DNA of 64,000 nucleotides from contig JBMNRB010000005.1 in the NCBI GenBank assembly GCA_050944435.1, positions 62,001 through 126,000 of the forward strand, in the 5' to 3' direction. This DNA is from Ruminococcus_G sp050944435. GTDB lineage: Bacteria; Bacillota; Clostridia; Lachnospirales; Lachnospiraceae. Below the pieces are notes generated by a model. That model was not told the origin of the DNA, searched no databases, and saw only the letters and a list, made by a program, of their open reading frames with translations. The position numbers and the translations under genes are program-made. Below are positions 1-8,111 of the stretch, one piece after another. Within the stretch, counting starts at the first letter, position 1; each line of letters begins with the position of its first letter.

Positions 1-1
1 G

Positions 2-274
2 AGAAAATACAAGAATAAAATCGTGGATAAGCATCAGGACGGCGGAAACCTTCAGAAAGCATTTATCGAGAAAGAGGTTCCGGAAGATGATGAGGTGAAG
101 ATTATTCGGACAAAGAAATTTGGAATTAAACCCATGTATCCGGAAGACGCCTGCGTACAGATGGAACTTCTGGGGCATAACTTTTTTGTCTTCTGCAATG
201 CAGAGACTGAAGAGGTTAACGTGGTTTACAAACGGAAAGGGAATACTTACGGGTTGATTGAGCCGGAATTTTAG
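2..274 (+). CDS. hpf: Ribosome hibernation promoting factor, C-terminal part (truncated by window edge)
   Basis: The reading frame is open from the first bases of the window and ends at 274, so only about 90 C-terminal residues are seen. They match the C-terminal dimerisation domain of long-form HPF (RaiA/YvyD type): the segments IIRTKKFGIKPM, QMELLGHNFFVF and NVVYKRKGNTYGLIEPEF are hallmarks of that domain. In Firmicutes the long form binds the 30S subunit through its N-terminal domain and pairs 70S ribosomes into inactive 100S dimers through this C-terminal domain in stationary phase. The N-terminal RaiA domain would lie before the window. A terminator-like hairpin follows at 317-360. The domain identification is strong; the full length is inferred. 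Confidence 0.93.
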   Translation, partial: RKYKNKIVDKHQDGGNLQKAFIEKEVPEDDEVKIIRTKKFGIKPMYPEDACVQMELLGHNFFVFCNAETEEVNVVYKRKGNTYGLIEPEF

Positions 275-316
275 AAAGGTGAGTTTCGGCAGCAGATAAT
301 GATGGGGAATGTGATT

Positions 317-360
317 TAGGGGGCTGTCACGCAAAGAGTGGTGTGACGGCCCTCGCTTTG
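317..360 (+). terminator. Hairpin after hpf
   Basis: An inverted repeat, GGGCTGTCAC against GTGTGACGGCCC, forms a stable stem followed by a pyrimidine-rich stretch. It lies between hpf and the L,D-transpeptidase gene. The run of T is poor, so it may be a weak terminator. Confidence 0.5.
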
Positions 361-393
361 TGGGACGCAGGTTTGGATAAAGGGGAGAAAAAA

Positions 394-1797
394 ATGACGA
401 AAAGAAAGAAAATACTGCTGATTATTTTAATTGTTTTCCTTGTGCTTCTTGCAGGGACATACATAGGGATGGCGATATATTTTGAACAGCATTTTTATTC
501 CAATACGGTGATTAACGGGACGGACTGTTCACAGATGACTGTTGAGGAAGTGAAAGAAAAGCTGAAACAGCAGGTGAAAGAATATCGGCTGACGATAAAG
601 GGCCGGGGCGACGCCAATGAGACGGTGACGGCGGAAACACTTAAACTGGCCTATAAAGATGACGGCTCGGTGGAGCAGCTTTTGGAAAAGCAAAATCCAT
701 GGCTTTGGCTTGTGAATGCTTTTCAGAATCATACATATGAGCAGCCTCTTTCTCTGAAAATGTCTGATGAAAGTATCGGTCAGGCGGTAGACGGTCTGGC
801 CATGATGCAGGAGGAAAATATGACGGCGCCCAAGGATGCGTCCATTACCGTGCAGGATGGGGATTTTGTTGTTGTACCGGAGGAAGAGGGCACTCAGTTA
901 AACCGGGATAAAGTAATCCAGGCGGTAAAAGAAGCGGTAACGGCCGATAAGGATACATTGGATCTGGAGGAAGCAGGCTGCTATGAAAGCCCGTCTGTTA
1001 CCCAGGATGATGCTTCTTTGAAAGAAAGAATGGAGAAACTGCAGCAGATGGTGTCCGCCAGTCTGACCATCGATTTTGGCAGCGGCCGCGTGGAGACGGT
1101 GGACAAAAGTCTGCTGATTCAGTGGATTACCCAGGATGAGTCGGGAAATGATATTTTTGACTCGGCAAAAGTGACAGAGTATGTGCAGCAGCTGGCAGAT
1201 ACATACGACACAGTTGGAAAGCATACGTTTACTACCACAGGCGGAGAAACGGTAACGCTGGATAAAGGCGATTACGGCTGGGAGATGGATGTGGCAACTA
1301 CTTCCGCCAATCTGCTGCAGGCTATTCAGGAACAGAAGCAGGGGGATTTTGAAGTCACTTACTCCAGTTCGGCCAAAAGCCGTGAGGAAAATGACATTGG
1401 AGATTCTTACATAGAGATATCCATTGAAGAACAGACGGTGTGGTGTTATGTGGATGGAGAACTTCTGGTGGAAACACCGGTGGTAACAGGATGTGTCAAT
1501 AACGGTACAGAGACGCCAAGCGGCGGCGTGTGGAAGGTAAAATCCAGAAAATCACCTTACACCATGAAGGGAAAGCCGGATGAAAACGGAGAACCTTCTT
1601 ACGTGGAAGAGGTGACTTACTGGGTGCCCTACAGTGAAGATTTCACCGTTGGTCTTCATGACTTATCTTCCAGGACGGAATACGGGGGAGACATCTATAT
1701 TACCAACGGTTCCCACGGATGTGTCAACACTCCCCTGGATGCCATGAAGCAGATTTATGATGTAGTGTCTTACGGCTTCCCGGTAATTGTTTATTAG
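394..1797 (+). CDS. L,D-transpeptidase (YkuD domain) with peptidoglycan-binding domains
   Basis: This is a 467-residue membrane-anchored cell-wall enzyme. Residues 5-30 are a single N-terminal membrane segment after a KKRKK-like basic patch. The middle resembles the PG-binding-4 repeats usually found before YkuD domains in Clostridia. From about residue 336 to the end lies the YkuD catalytic domain with its signature SHGCVN, placing the nucleophilic cysteine at about residue 443 and the histidine two residues before it. Such enzymes form 3-3 (meso-DAP to meso-DAP) peptidoglycan cross-links outside the membrane. I chose ATG 394 because AGGGGAG sits just upstream; an in-frame start at 343 would fall inside the preceding hairpin region and lacks a ribosome site. 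Family assignment is firm; the substrate is inferred. Confidence 0.9.
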   Translation: MTKRKKILLIILIVFLVLLAGTYIGMAIYFEQHFYSNTVINGTDCSQMTVEEVKEKLKQQVKEYRLTIKGRGDANETVTAETLKLAYKDDGSVEQLLEKQNPWLWLVNAFQNHTYEQPLSLKMSDESIGQAVDGLAMMQEENMTAPKDASITVQDGDFVVVPEEEGTQLNRDKVIQAVKEAVTADKDTLDLEEAGCYESPSVTQDDASLKERMEKLQQMVSASLTIDFGSGRVETVDKSLLIQWITQDESGNDIFDSAKVTEYVQQLADTYDTVGKHTFTTTGGETVTLDKGDYGWEMDVATTSANLLQAIQEQKQGDFEVTYSSSAKSREENDIGDSYIEISIEEQTVWCYVDGELLVETPVVTGCVNNGTETPSGGVWKVKSRKSPYTMKGKPDENGEPSYVEEVTYWVPYSEDFTVGLHDLSSRTEYGGDIYITNGSHGCVNTPLDAMKQIYDVVSYGFPVIVY

Positions 1798-1929
1798 CAA
1801 AAATTTAATTCTAAAAGATTCTTAAGGAATTCTTAAAACTTACTGCGGATGGTTGTGTTTTCAGAAAAATAATGATATGTTAAAGATAACCTATGGAGGG
1901 ATTTTCCTGTAATCCGGGAGGTGAGAATT

Positions 1930-3822
1930 ATGAAAGCATATCTGAAAAAAGCAGTAAGTTTGATTGTGACCCTGATTTTGGTAACGGGGAGCAGTTTTTC
2001 CCTGGTATATGGGGAGAACCTGACTATTATCGGCTCAGAAGGGAATGAGACGAAAGAGGGGGTTCACTCCATGGTTCAGGGGGAAAAAGTGACGGCTGGC
2101 AGCGGAGGATATTTCCGGATCGTAAGCGGGGAGAAGGTTCTGTGGCCCAAAGAGGGCGATAACGGCCAGGCGGGTATCGCCGCAGACACAGGCAAGGAAA
2201 GTGGAAAGACGTATACCCAGGCTGAATATGTCCTTCCTGCCCCTGAATCCGGAAAAGACTGGAAACTGGAAGTCAAAAAGGAATCCGGTGAATACGTTCT
2301 GGTCGAAGAAAAGAAGTATACACCCTATACCGTCACTCTCAGTCAGGAGCAGAAACAGGAGGCGGCAGACGCCCAGACTCCCCAGGTGAATGTTTCCGGG
2401 GGAGGTACGGTGGAGCAGGGCCAGCCGGCAGTTCTGCAGGTATCCGCTGCAGTAAATGACGGAGGCACGTTAAGCTATCAGTGGTATCAAAGCAGCGACG
2501 GAAGCGCCGCCAATGGGACGGCGATAGAGGGAGCGGCAGGAGCGGCGTATGAAGCGCCCACCCAGCAGGAAGGGACGTTCTATTACTACTGTGAGGTGAC
2601 CAACACCAATGAAAAGGCGACGGGAGCCAAGACGGCTCAGGCGGTCAGCGATGTGGTAAGCGTGACAGTGACGGCGCCTGAACCTGTAATCACAGATGCA
2701 AAGGAACCCGTGGTGGAATGGATCAGCGGAGGGGGCATCTTTGATCAGGGAGCCAGGGCGGCGCTGGAAATAAAGGCGTCGGTGGACGACGGAGGCAGGT
2801 TAAGCTATCAGTGGTATCAGAGCAGCGACGGAAGCGCCGCCAATGGGACGGCGATAGAGGGAGCGGTGGGAACGGCGTATGAAGTGCCCACCCAGCAGGA
2901 AGGGACGTTCTATTACTACTGTGAGGTGACCAACACCAATGAAAAGGCGACGGGAGCAAAGACAGCCCAGGCGGTCAGCGATGTGGTAAGCGTGACAGTG
3001 ACGGCGCCTGAACCTGTAATCGAAAACGCAGAAAAACCCATGGTGGAAGGTCCTTCGGGAGGCACATTTTACGAAGGGGATAATTTCACACTCAGCGTAA
3101 AGGCGTCGGTGAATGACGGAGGTACCCTGCTGTATCAATGGTATAAGAACAAAGACAAGATAGAAGGAGCGACGAAGGCAGAATATAAACCTTCCGTCGG
3201 GACGGCATATTATTACTGCGTAGTGACCAATATTAATAGGCAGGCGGTTAATGAGAAGACAGCGTATACCGTCAGCGCTGCGGCGGAAGTGACCATAAAA
3301 GAAGGGAACAGGCCGAAGGCGGCGGACACTCCCAGGGTGAAGGGGCCTGAGGGAGGAGGAACCTATTATAAAGGACAGTCTCCTAAATTGGAAGTAAAGG
3401 CCTCTGTGGACGACGGAGGAGCGCTGACTTATCAGTGGTATAAAAACAGTAAAAACAGTAATGAGAACGGCACACTGATTGAAAATGCAACATCCAGTAC
3501 CTATCTGCCCTCCGCGAAGGTGACGGGAACCGTTTACTATTACTGTGTTGTCTCCAATACCAACCAGGAAGCATCGGAAAACAAAAGGGTGCAGGTGACT
3601 ACCGGCACAGCGAAAATTTCCGTGGTGGAAAAGGGCAGTGTGAAAAGCAGCGTAAAGAGAGCAAAACCGGTGTCCAGAAACACGAAGGTTACAAGTACAA
3701 AAACAAAAGCGGCCAATGCAAGAACAGAAGATGAGAATAACTTAATTCTCTGGCTGATTGTCATGCTGGGGGCCGGCGGTACAGCAGCGGCCCTGGGGCT
3801 GAGGCGAAAGTTCCGCAAATGA
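1930..3822 (+). CDS. Secreted, cell-surface protein with four Ig-like repeats
   Basis: A 630-residue exported protein. Residues 1-28 form a signal peptide (basic start, hydrophobic core, VYG-E cleavage-like site). Four Ig-like repeats follow, each carrying the core DGG-x-L-x-YQWY, a YYYC motif and a VTN segment, starting near residues 178, 288, 397 and 496. The first two repeats are nearly identical at DNA level. The C-terminus is a hydrophobic segment followed by RRKFRK, which looks like a sortase-type anchor, but the expected LPXTG is not there: the corresponding position reads ARTEDENN. ATG 1930 was chosen because GGGAGGTGA lies six bases upstream; the in-frame GTG at 1921 is inside that site. 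Probably a surface adhesin or scaffold; the ligand is unknown. Confidence 0.82.
   Translation: MKAYLKKAVSLIVTLILVTGSSFSLVYGENLTIIGSEGNETKEGVHSMVQGEKVTAGSGGYFRIVSGEKVLWPKEGDNGQAGIAADTGKESGKTYTQAEYVLPAPESGKDWKLEVKKESGEYVLVEEKKYTPYTVTLSQEQKQEAADAQTPQVNVSGGGTVEQGQPAVLQVSAAVNDGGTLSYQWYQSSDGSAANGTAIEGAAGAAYEAPTQQEGTFYYYCEVTNTNEKATGAKTAQAVSDVVSVTVTAPEPVITDAKEPVVEWISGGGIFDQGARAALEIKASVDDGGRLSYQWYQSSDGSAANGTAIEGAVGTAYEVPTQQEGTFYYYCEVTNTNEKATGAKTAQAVSDVVSVTVTAPEPVIENAEKPMVEGPSGGTFYEGDNFTLSVKASVNDGGTLLYQWYKNKDKIEGATKAEYKPSVGTAYYYCVVTNINRQAVNEKTAYTVSAAAEVTIKEGNRPKAADTPRVKGPEGGGTYYKGQSPKLEVKASVDDGGALTYQWYKNSKNSNENGTLIENATSSTYLPSAKVTGTVYYYCVVSNTNQEASENKRVQVTTGTAKISVVEKGSVKSSVKRAKPVSRNTKVTSTKTKAANARTEDENNLILWLIVMLGAGGTAAALGLRRKFRK
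2461..3117 (+). repeat. Two near-identical ~330-bp Ig-repeat units inside the surface protein gene
   Basis: The segment starting at 2461 (GGAGGCACGTTAAGCTATCA) recurs at 2791 with a few changes, giving a period of 330 bp. Most of the unit up to about 2700 and 3020 is identical base for base. Two more divergent units start at 3118 and 3415 with shorter spacing. The first two copies look like a recent tandem duplication or gene conversion. Confidence 0.85.
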
Positions 3823-3835
3823 CCTGAAGCAACCG

Positions 3836-3862
3836 GAGGGTATCGTTAAGATACCCTCTTTG
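3836..3862 (+). terminator. Intrinsic terminator after the Ig-repeat gene
   Basis: GAGGGTATC (3836-3844) pairs perfectly with GATACCCTC (3850-3858) around a five-base loop, followed by TTTGTTTT. It closes the surface protein gene. Confidence 0.85.
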
Positions 3863-3942
3863 TTTTATCTCTCATTTTTCGATGGGAAAGTGAGAGGCAA
3901 AACAAAGAGAAATGGGATAAACTTTTTTATGAGGTGATGAAT

Positions 3943-4794
3943 ATGGAATGGATAGACAGATGGAACCAGGCGCTGGCCTATATAGAAGAACATATAGCAG
4001 AGGATATTGGGTATGAAAAACTGGGAAAAATTGCCGGATGTTCCCCTTATCATTTTCAGAGAATGTTTAATTATATGGCGGAGATCCCCCTGTCTGAGTA
4101 TATACGCCGGAGGAAAATGTCCCTGGCTGCGGCGGAAATTTTAAGCGGAGAGGAAAAGATCGTGGATATTGCGCTGAAATATGGGTATTCTTCACCGACG
4201 GCTTTTAACAGAGCTTTTCAGAATGTTCATGGCCTTTCACCGACTGCTGCCAGAAAAAAGGGCGCCTCAGTGAGATCCTATCCTCCCATCACTTTTAAAA
4301 TTACGATAAAAGGAGTGGAAGAAATGGAGTATCGTTTAGAACGAAAAGAAGCCTTTACCGTAGTAGGATTTCGTTATCCGCTGAAAAAAGATCTGGAGGA
4401 AAACTTTCAGATAGTTCCGGGGCTATGGGCAAAATTTGCCTCCAATGGTTCCCGGGAAAGGCTGACCGCATTGATGAACACCGGACTGCAGGGCGTTCTG
4501 GGAATCAGTATTTGTCAGGATGGGCAGGACTGGAGTTATGGGATTGCAGTAGCCAGCAATGAGGAACCGGAAGAAGGAATGGAAAAGTGGCAGGTTCCGG
4601 ACAGAACCTGGGCGGTATTTTCCGGCGCAGGGCCTTGCCCTCAGGCGATACAGGAACTGGAAAGAAGGATATTTACAGAATGGTTTCCCACTTCCGGTTA
4701 TAAGTACGACCGGGGACCGGATGTGGAGCTGTATAAAAAGCCGGATCCCAGTCAGGCGGAATTTGAAGTCTGGGTACCGGTGAAAAGAAAATAA
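3943..4794 (+). CDS. AraC-family regulator with GyrI-like effector-binding domain
   Basis: About 283 residues. Residues 1-100 form a double helix-turn-helix AraC/XylS DNA-binding domain at the N-terminus (IAGCSPYHFQRMF; then DIALKYGYSSPTAFNRAF). Residues from about 120 to the end resemble the GyrI-like/SOUL small-molecule binding domain (start YRLERKEAFTVVGFRYPL, end FEVWVPVK). This arrangement, HTH first and GyrI-like second, is that of the Rob/BmrR-like multidrug-responsive regulators. The ribosome site GAGGTGAT favours ATG 3943; GTG 3934 and ATG 3937 overlap that site. The gene stands alone between a terminator and an IS region, so its targets cannot be read from context. Confidence 0.88.
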   Translation: MEWIDRWNQALAYIEEHIAEDIGYEKLGKIAGCSPYHFQRMFNYMAEIPLSEYIRRRKMSLAAAEILSGEEKIVDIALKYGYSSPTAFNRAFQNVHGLSPTAARKKGASVRSYPPITFKITIKGVEEMEYRLERKEAFTVVGFRYPLKKDLEENFQIVPGLWAKFASNGSRERLTALMNTGLQGVLGISICQDGQDWSYGIAVASNEEPEEGMEKWQVPDRTWAVFSGAGPCPQAIQELERRIFTEWFPTSGYKYDRGPDVELYKKPDPSQAEFEVWVPVKRK

Positions 4795-4858
4795 AAGGTA
4801 ATTGTTAAAAGGGGCTGTCCTGAAAACGTAATTCACGATAACCTATAAACAAGCATTC

Positions 4859-4891
4859 TAAATAAGCTCGCCTTTTGGCGGGCTTATTTCT
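4859..4891. terminator. Bidirectional terminator between AraC regulator and IS110 remnant
   Basis: AAATAAGCTCGCC (4860-4872) pairs with GGCGGGCTTATTT (4877-4889) across a TTTT loop. The A/T flanks can act as a U-run on either strand, serving both the + strand regulator and the minus strand transposase remnant. Confidence 0.8.
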
Positions 4892-4918
4892 TTCTCTTAA
4901 TTATACGGTTAAAGAGAT

Positions 4919-5280
4919 TCAGTTCGGCTGAATAATTACATTTACCCCTAACTTTTCTAATGAACGAATATTCCTATTGATTATCTTTTCTTGATTGATA
5001 ACGGAGTAGTAATCCGCTCCAAGGTCGTGATAAGGAACTTTCTCTTTTAGTATGTGATAGATCGCGATTAACATGGTATGGGCTACTGCGATTAAAGCCC
5101 TTTTCCCACCTCTGCGCGCGGCAATTCTTTGATAACGGGAGTAGAGATAACTTTGTTTGTTTCGTATGGCAGCACGAGCACATTCTACCAGCGTTGCTTT
5201 CAAATGTTTATTTCCTTTTCGTATTCGTGTACTCATCTTTTTACCGGCGCTTTCCTGTCGGGAAATAGATAGACCTAAAC
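4919..5280 (-). pseudogene. IS110-family transposase, C-terminal remnant
   Basis: The minus strand encodes about 120 residues matching the end of IS110/IS116-type transposases: QESAGKKMSTRIRKGNKHLK, then RRGGKRALIAVAHTMLIAIY and the tail after it. This is the Transposase_20 region; the N-terminal RuvC-like DEDD catalytic domain is absent. Similarity stops near 5280, exactly where the hairpin end of the IS1182-like element begins, so the gene appears interrupted by that insertion. No remainder of the IS110 gene is visible on the other side of the IS1182-like element, so the loss involved a deletion as well as an insertion. It cannot be functional. Confidence 0.85.
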
Positions 5281-7323
5281 AGGGGCCGGAGTAACTCACA
5301 TGAGTCACTCCGGCCCCTGAAATTTTTTACTAAAAGAGAAAAAGACGGCTAACGACAACCGTCTTTCTCCCCGTTCCATGTTATAATGGAACTATGCTAA
5401 CCAAAGATTATTATAACGACTTTTTTGAAATTGGGCAACTAAAAATTAACTTCAGTCTCTTCGACTTGGGCTTACCCGATGACGATCCAGTCTATACCCT
5501 GAAAAAAGTAATGGAGGATTTAGATTTTTCAGGCCTGCTGGCCTGTTATTCAGATAAGGGAAGAACCGGGTTTAATCCAATCATGCTGTATTCTGTTGTT
5601 ACCTATGCAAACATGCGGGGAGTCCGGGCTGTTGACCGCATTGTTGAACTCTGCGAAAGGGACCTGGCCTTTATCTGGCTGACCAAAGGGCAAAAGCCAA
5701 AGCGGGATGCCTTTTATGATTTTAAAGGGAAGAAGCTGACCGGGGAAGTCCTGGATGAACTGAACTATCAGTTTATGCGCCGCTTGGAAAAGGAAGGCCT
5801 CGTCACCCTGAAAGAACTGTACATTGATGGGACAAAGATCGAAGCCAATGCCAACCGGTATACTTTCGTCTGGCGCGGGGCGCTCAACTATCATCTGGCG
5901 GGTCTGTTAGACAGGATAGACGCCCTTTACACAAAATATAATACGTTCCTGTATGAGAACGGCTATGGCCCTAAATACGATCTGGGGGATGCCCATATGT
6001 TTGTGATCCAGGGAATGGACAAAGTCCGGAAGGTTATCGAAGAGAACAGGAAACGAAAACTGACAAAACATAAAAAGATCTTCAATAATACGATCATTGA
6101 GATTGACCATTGTTCTCCTGTTGAGATATTGAAACTGCAGAAGAACCTGATGCGGATTGCAGAAGGGGAAGGAATCCGGTTCACTTTCGGGAAGGGGAAA
6201 CATAAGCCGGATCTCCAGAAACTTTATGAGGAACTGGAAGAATGCGGAGCCCGTCTGATGGGTTATAAGGAATGTTTTGAGATCATGGGGAAAGACCGCA
6301 ACAGCTATTCCAAGACAGACCTGGAAGCCACTTTTATGCGGATGAAAGAGGACCATATGCTGAATGGACAGTTAAAACCGGCATACAACGTCCAGATTGC
6401 GGTAGAGAATTACTTTATTGTCCATGGATATGTAAGCAATGATCGGACAGATTACAACACTCTGATCCCTGTCTTAGAGAAGCACAGGAAAGCGTTTGGA
6501 GATACCCTGGAGGCAGTGACTGCCGATAGCGGCTACTGCAGTGAAAAGAACCTGCTGTATCTGAAAGAGAATGGGATCCGCAGCTTCATCAAGCTTCAGG
6601 ACCATGAAAAGCGGAAGACCCGTGCCTATAAAGAAGACATCGGGAAGTATTACAACATGACATACGCCGTCTTTGAAGACGAGCATTATTACATCTGCCA
6701 TGACGGAAGAGAGCTGCGCCATATCCGGACAGAAAACAAAGAGCAGGATGGCTACACCCAGACAGTAGAAGTATACGGCTGCAGGGACTGCAGCGGCTGT
6801 GAACATAAAGCCCAATGTCTTTATAAATACAATGCGCAAAAGAATCCGGACCGGAATAAGGTCATGAAGATCAATGAACGATGGGAAGAACTAAAGGAAG
6901 ACTCCAACATAAATATCCAAAGTGAGGAAGGGATCCTGAAGAGGCAGACCCGGTCGATCCAGACGGAAGGCCACTTTGGAGACCTCAAAGGAAACGAAAA
7001 TTTCCGACGGTTCAACTACCGGTCAGAAGAGAAAGTGTATAAGGAGTTCATGCTGTATGTGATCGGGCGGAACATCATGAAATACCACCGGTTCTTACAA
7101 CATGAGATAGAGAAATATGAAGGGAAAAAGGAGCAGAAAACCGCTTAGTTAAGGGAGCGCTTCCCAAAATCCAGACAAGGGGTTTTTGCGCTCAAAAATA
7201 AGGAATACAGAAAGAAAGAGACGATTCCGTAAAGATCCGGGCCTTTATAAAAGCCTGGATTTTACAAGATAGTCTCTTTCTTTTTCATAAGAGGGCCAAA
7301 ATCGGCATTAGCCGATGGCCCCT
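5281..7323 (+). mobile_element. IS1182-family insertion sequence
   Basis: The element carries one intact transposase gene. I place its ends at matching sub-terminal hairpins: AGGGGCC at 5281-5287, opening a long palindrome (5279-5319), and its complement GGCCCCT at 7317-7323, closing a second palindrome (7292-7322). A further hairpin lies just inside each end: 5333-5372 on the left and 7213-7294 on the right, the latter with the arms AAAGAAAGAGAC and GTCTCTTTCTTT. I see no clear target-site duplication, so the exact borders are uncertain by tens of bases. The element sits upstream of the uracil-DNA glycosylase promoter. Confidence 0.65.
5394..7148 (+). CDS. IS1182-family transposase (intact)
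   Basis: A full-length 584-residue DDE transposase. The start is typical of the family (short N-terminus with LPDDDPVYTLKKVMEDLDF), followed by the helix-rich DUF772-like region containing NPIMLYSVVTYANMRGVR. Probable catalytic residues are Asp145 (ELYIDGTKIEAN), Asp378 (VTADSGYCSEK) and Glu525 (QTEGHFGDLKGN). A four-cysteine zinc-like cluster (CRDCSGCEHKAQC) lies before the last catalytic residue. A TATAAT box and ATG lie just inside the left end. No frameshift or stop is seen, so it may still be active. Confidence 0.93.
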   Translation: MLTKDYYNDFFEIGQLKINFSLFDLGLPDDDPVYTLKKVMEDLDFSGLLACYSDKGRTGFNPIMLYSVVTYANMRGVRAVDRIVELCERDLAFIWLTKGQKPKRDAFYDFKGKKLTGEVLDELNYQFMRRLEKEGLVTLKELYIDGTKIEANANRYTFVWRGALNYHLAGLLDRIDALYTKYNTFLYENGYGPKYDLGDAHMFVIQGMDKVRKVIEENRKRKLTKHKKIFNNTIIEIDHCSPVEILKLQKNLMRIAEGEGIRFTFGKGKHKPDLQKLYEELEECGARLMGYKECFEIMGKDRNSYSKTDLEATFMRMKEDHMLNGQLKPAYNVQIAVENYFIVHGYVSNDRTDYNTLIPVLEKHRKAFGDTLEAVTADSGYCSEKNLLYLKENGIRSFIKLQDHEKRKTRAYKEDIGKYYNMTYAVFEDEHYYICHDGRELRHIRTENKEQDGYTQTVEVYGCRDCSGCEHKAQCLYKYNAQKNPDRNKVMKINERWEELKEDSNINIQSEEGILKRQTRSIQTEGHFGDLKGNENFRRFNYRSEEKVYKEFMLYVIGRNIMKYHRFLQHEIEKYEGKKEQKTA

Positions 7324-7345
7324 TTGCTTTATGGTACTAAAAAAG

Positions 7346-7403
7346 TTGACAACTGTAATTCAGTGTACCATATTGTATATATAAAAGTAATACAGTATGG
7401 TAC
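7346..7403 (+). promoter_or_regulatory. Promoter with three inverted TATGGTAC operator-like boxes
   Basis: TTGACA (7346-7351), 17 bases, then CATATT (7369-7374) forms a SigA-type promoter for the uracil-DNA glycosylase gene. Three copies of an 8-base box in alternating orientation surround it: TATGGTAC at 7330-7337, GTACCATA at 7365-7372 (overlapping the -10) and TATGGTAC at 7396-7403. The arrangement is what a repressor operator would look like. The regulator is not known to me. Confidence 0.6.
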
Positions 7404-7444
7404 GGAAGGCGGCAAGAAAGGTTAACATAAGGAGAATACGAAAG

Positions 7445-8005
7445 ATGAATTTATATACCTGGGAGGAATTGAAAAATTTTGTGGACCACTGTACCCGATG
7501 CGGTCTGTGTCGGGGGCGGAAGCTTCCGGTGATGGGACGGGGAGACTTAAAAAGCAAACTTATGCTCATTGCGGAAGCGCCAGGGAGAATGGAAAACCAG
7601 CAGGGGATCCCTTTTGTGGGCCGCTCCGGCGAAGTGCTGGACGAACTTTTGGAATCTGTTTCCCTTACGAGGGAGGAAATTTATATTACCAATATCAATA
7701 AATGCCATCCGCCAGGCAACCGGGATCCAGAAAGCGGGGAACAGGAGGCATGTATGCCTTATCTGAAATATGAGACGGCGCTGATCCGCCCGAAAATCAT
7801 GGTATGCCTGGGAAGGATTGCCGCCCAGAGGATTATCCGTCCGGATTTTCGGATTACCCGGGAACATGGAATATGGACAGAAAGAAAGGGCTTTTTTCTG
7901 ATGGGCGTTTACCATCCGTCGGCGCTGCTGCGGGATCCTTCAAAAATGGAGGGGGCCAAGGAGGATTTCCGAAGGATACGGGAAAAACTGGATGCCTTTT
8001 TATAA
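7445..8005 (+). CDS. Family 4 (Fe-S) uracil-DNA glycosylase
   Basis: 186 residues with the four iron-sulfur cysteines of family 4 UDGs: Cys16-X2-Cys19, then Cys87-X15-Cys103. Motif 1 reads AEAPGRME at residues 43-50 (family form GEAPG-x-x-E), followed by GIPFVGRSG; motif 2 near the end is HPSALLRDP. These enzymes excise uracil from DNA as the first step in base excision repair of deaminated cytosine. The start at ATG 7445 has AAGGAG nine bases upstream; the frame is open further upstream to 7397 but that stretch lies in the operator region. Fe-S binding fits an anaerobe. Family assignment is strong. Confidence 0.9.
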   Translation: MNLYTWEELKNFVDHCTRCGLCRGRKLPVMGRGDLKSKLMLIAEAPGRMENQQGIPFVGRSGEVLDELLESVSLTREEIYITNINKCHPPGNRDPESGEQEACMPYLKYETALIRPKIMVCLGRIAAQRIIRPDFRITREHGIWTERKGFFLMGVYHPSALLRDPSKMEGAKEDFRRIREKLDAFL

Positions 8006-8012
8006 TTGGTGG

Positions 8013-8040
8013 TTGACAACATCTTACATCATGATATAAT
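8013..8040 (+). promoter_or_regulatory. Promoter of the fatty acid synthesis operon
   Basis: TTGACA (8013-8018), a 16-base spacer and a perfect TATAAT (8035-8040) form a strong SigA promoter about 70 bases upstream of the fabH start. Confidence 0.85.
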
Positions 8041-8046
8041 ACTTTA

Positions 8047-8072
8047 AGATTTGAATAGTTTGAAATCGAAAA
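8047..8072 (+). promoter_or_regulatory. Candidate FabT operator
   Basis: Immediately downstream of the likely transcription start lie two TTTGAA half-sites, at 8050 and 8059, the second continuing as TTTGAAATCGAAA. This resembles the AT-rich TTTGA-N3-TCAAA palindromes bound by FabT in streptococci, though only the left arm matches well. The position, and a fabT-like gene at the end of the operon, support the reading. Confidence 0.4.
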
Positions 8073-8111
8073 TATTTTAAATTAAAACATAATCCGACAC
8101 TGGAGGTTAAG

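Noticed and set aside
319..355. The hairpin before the L,D-transpeptidase gene as an IS end.
   Set aside because: GGGGCTGTC resembles ends of some insertion sequences and recurs at 4811, but no transposase or matching second end is nearby.
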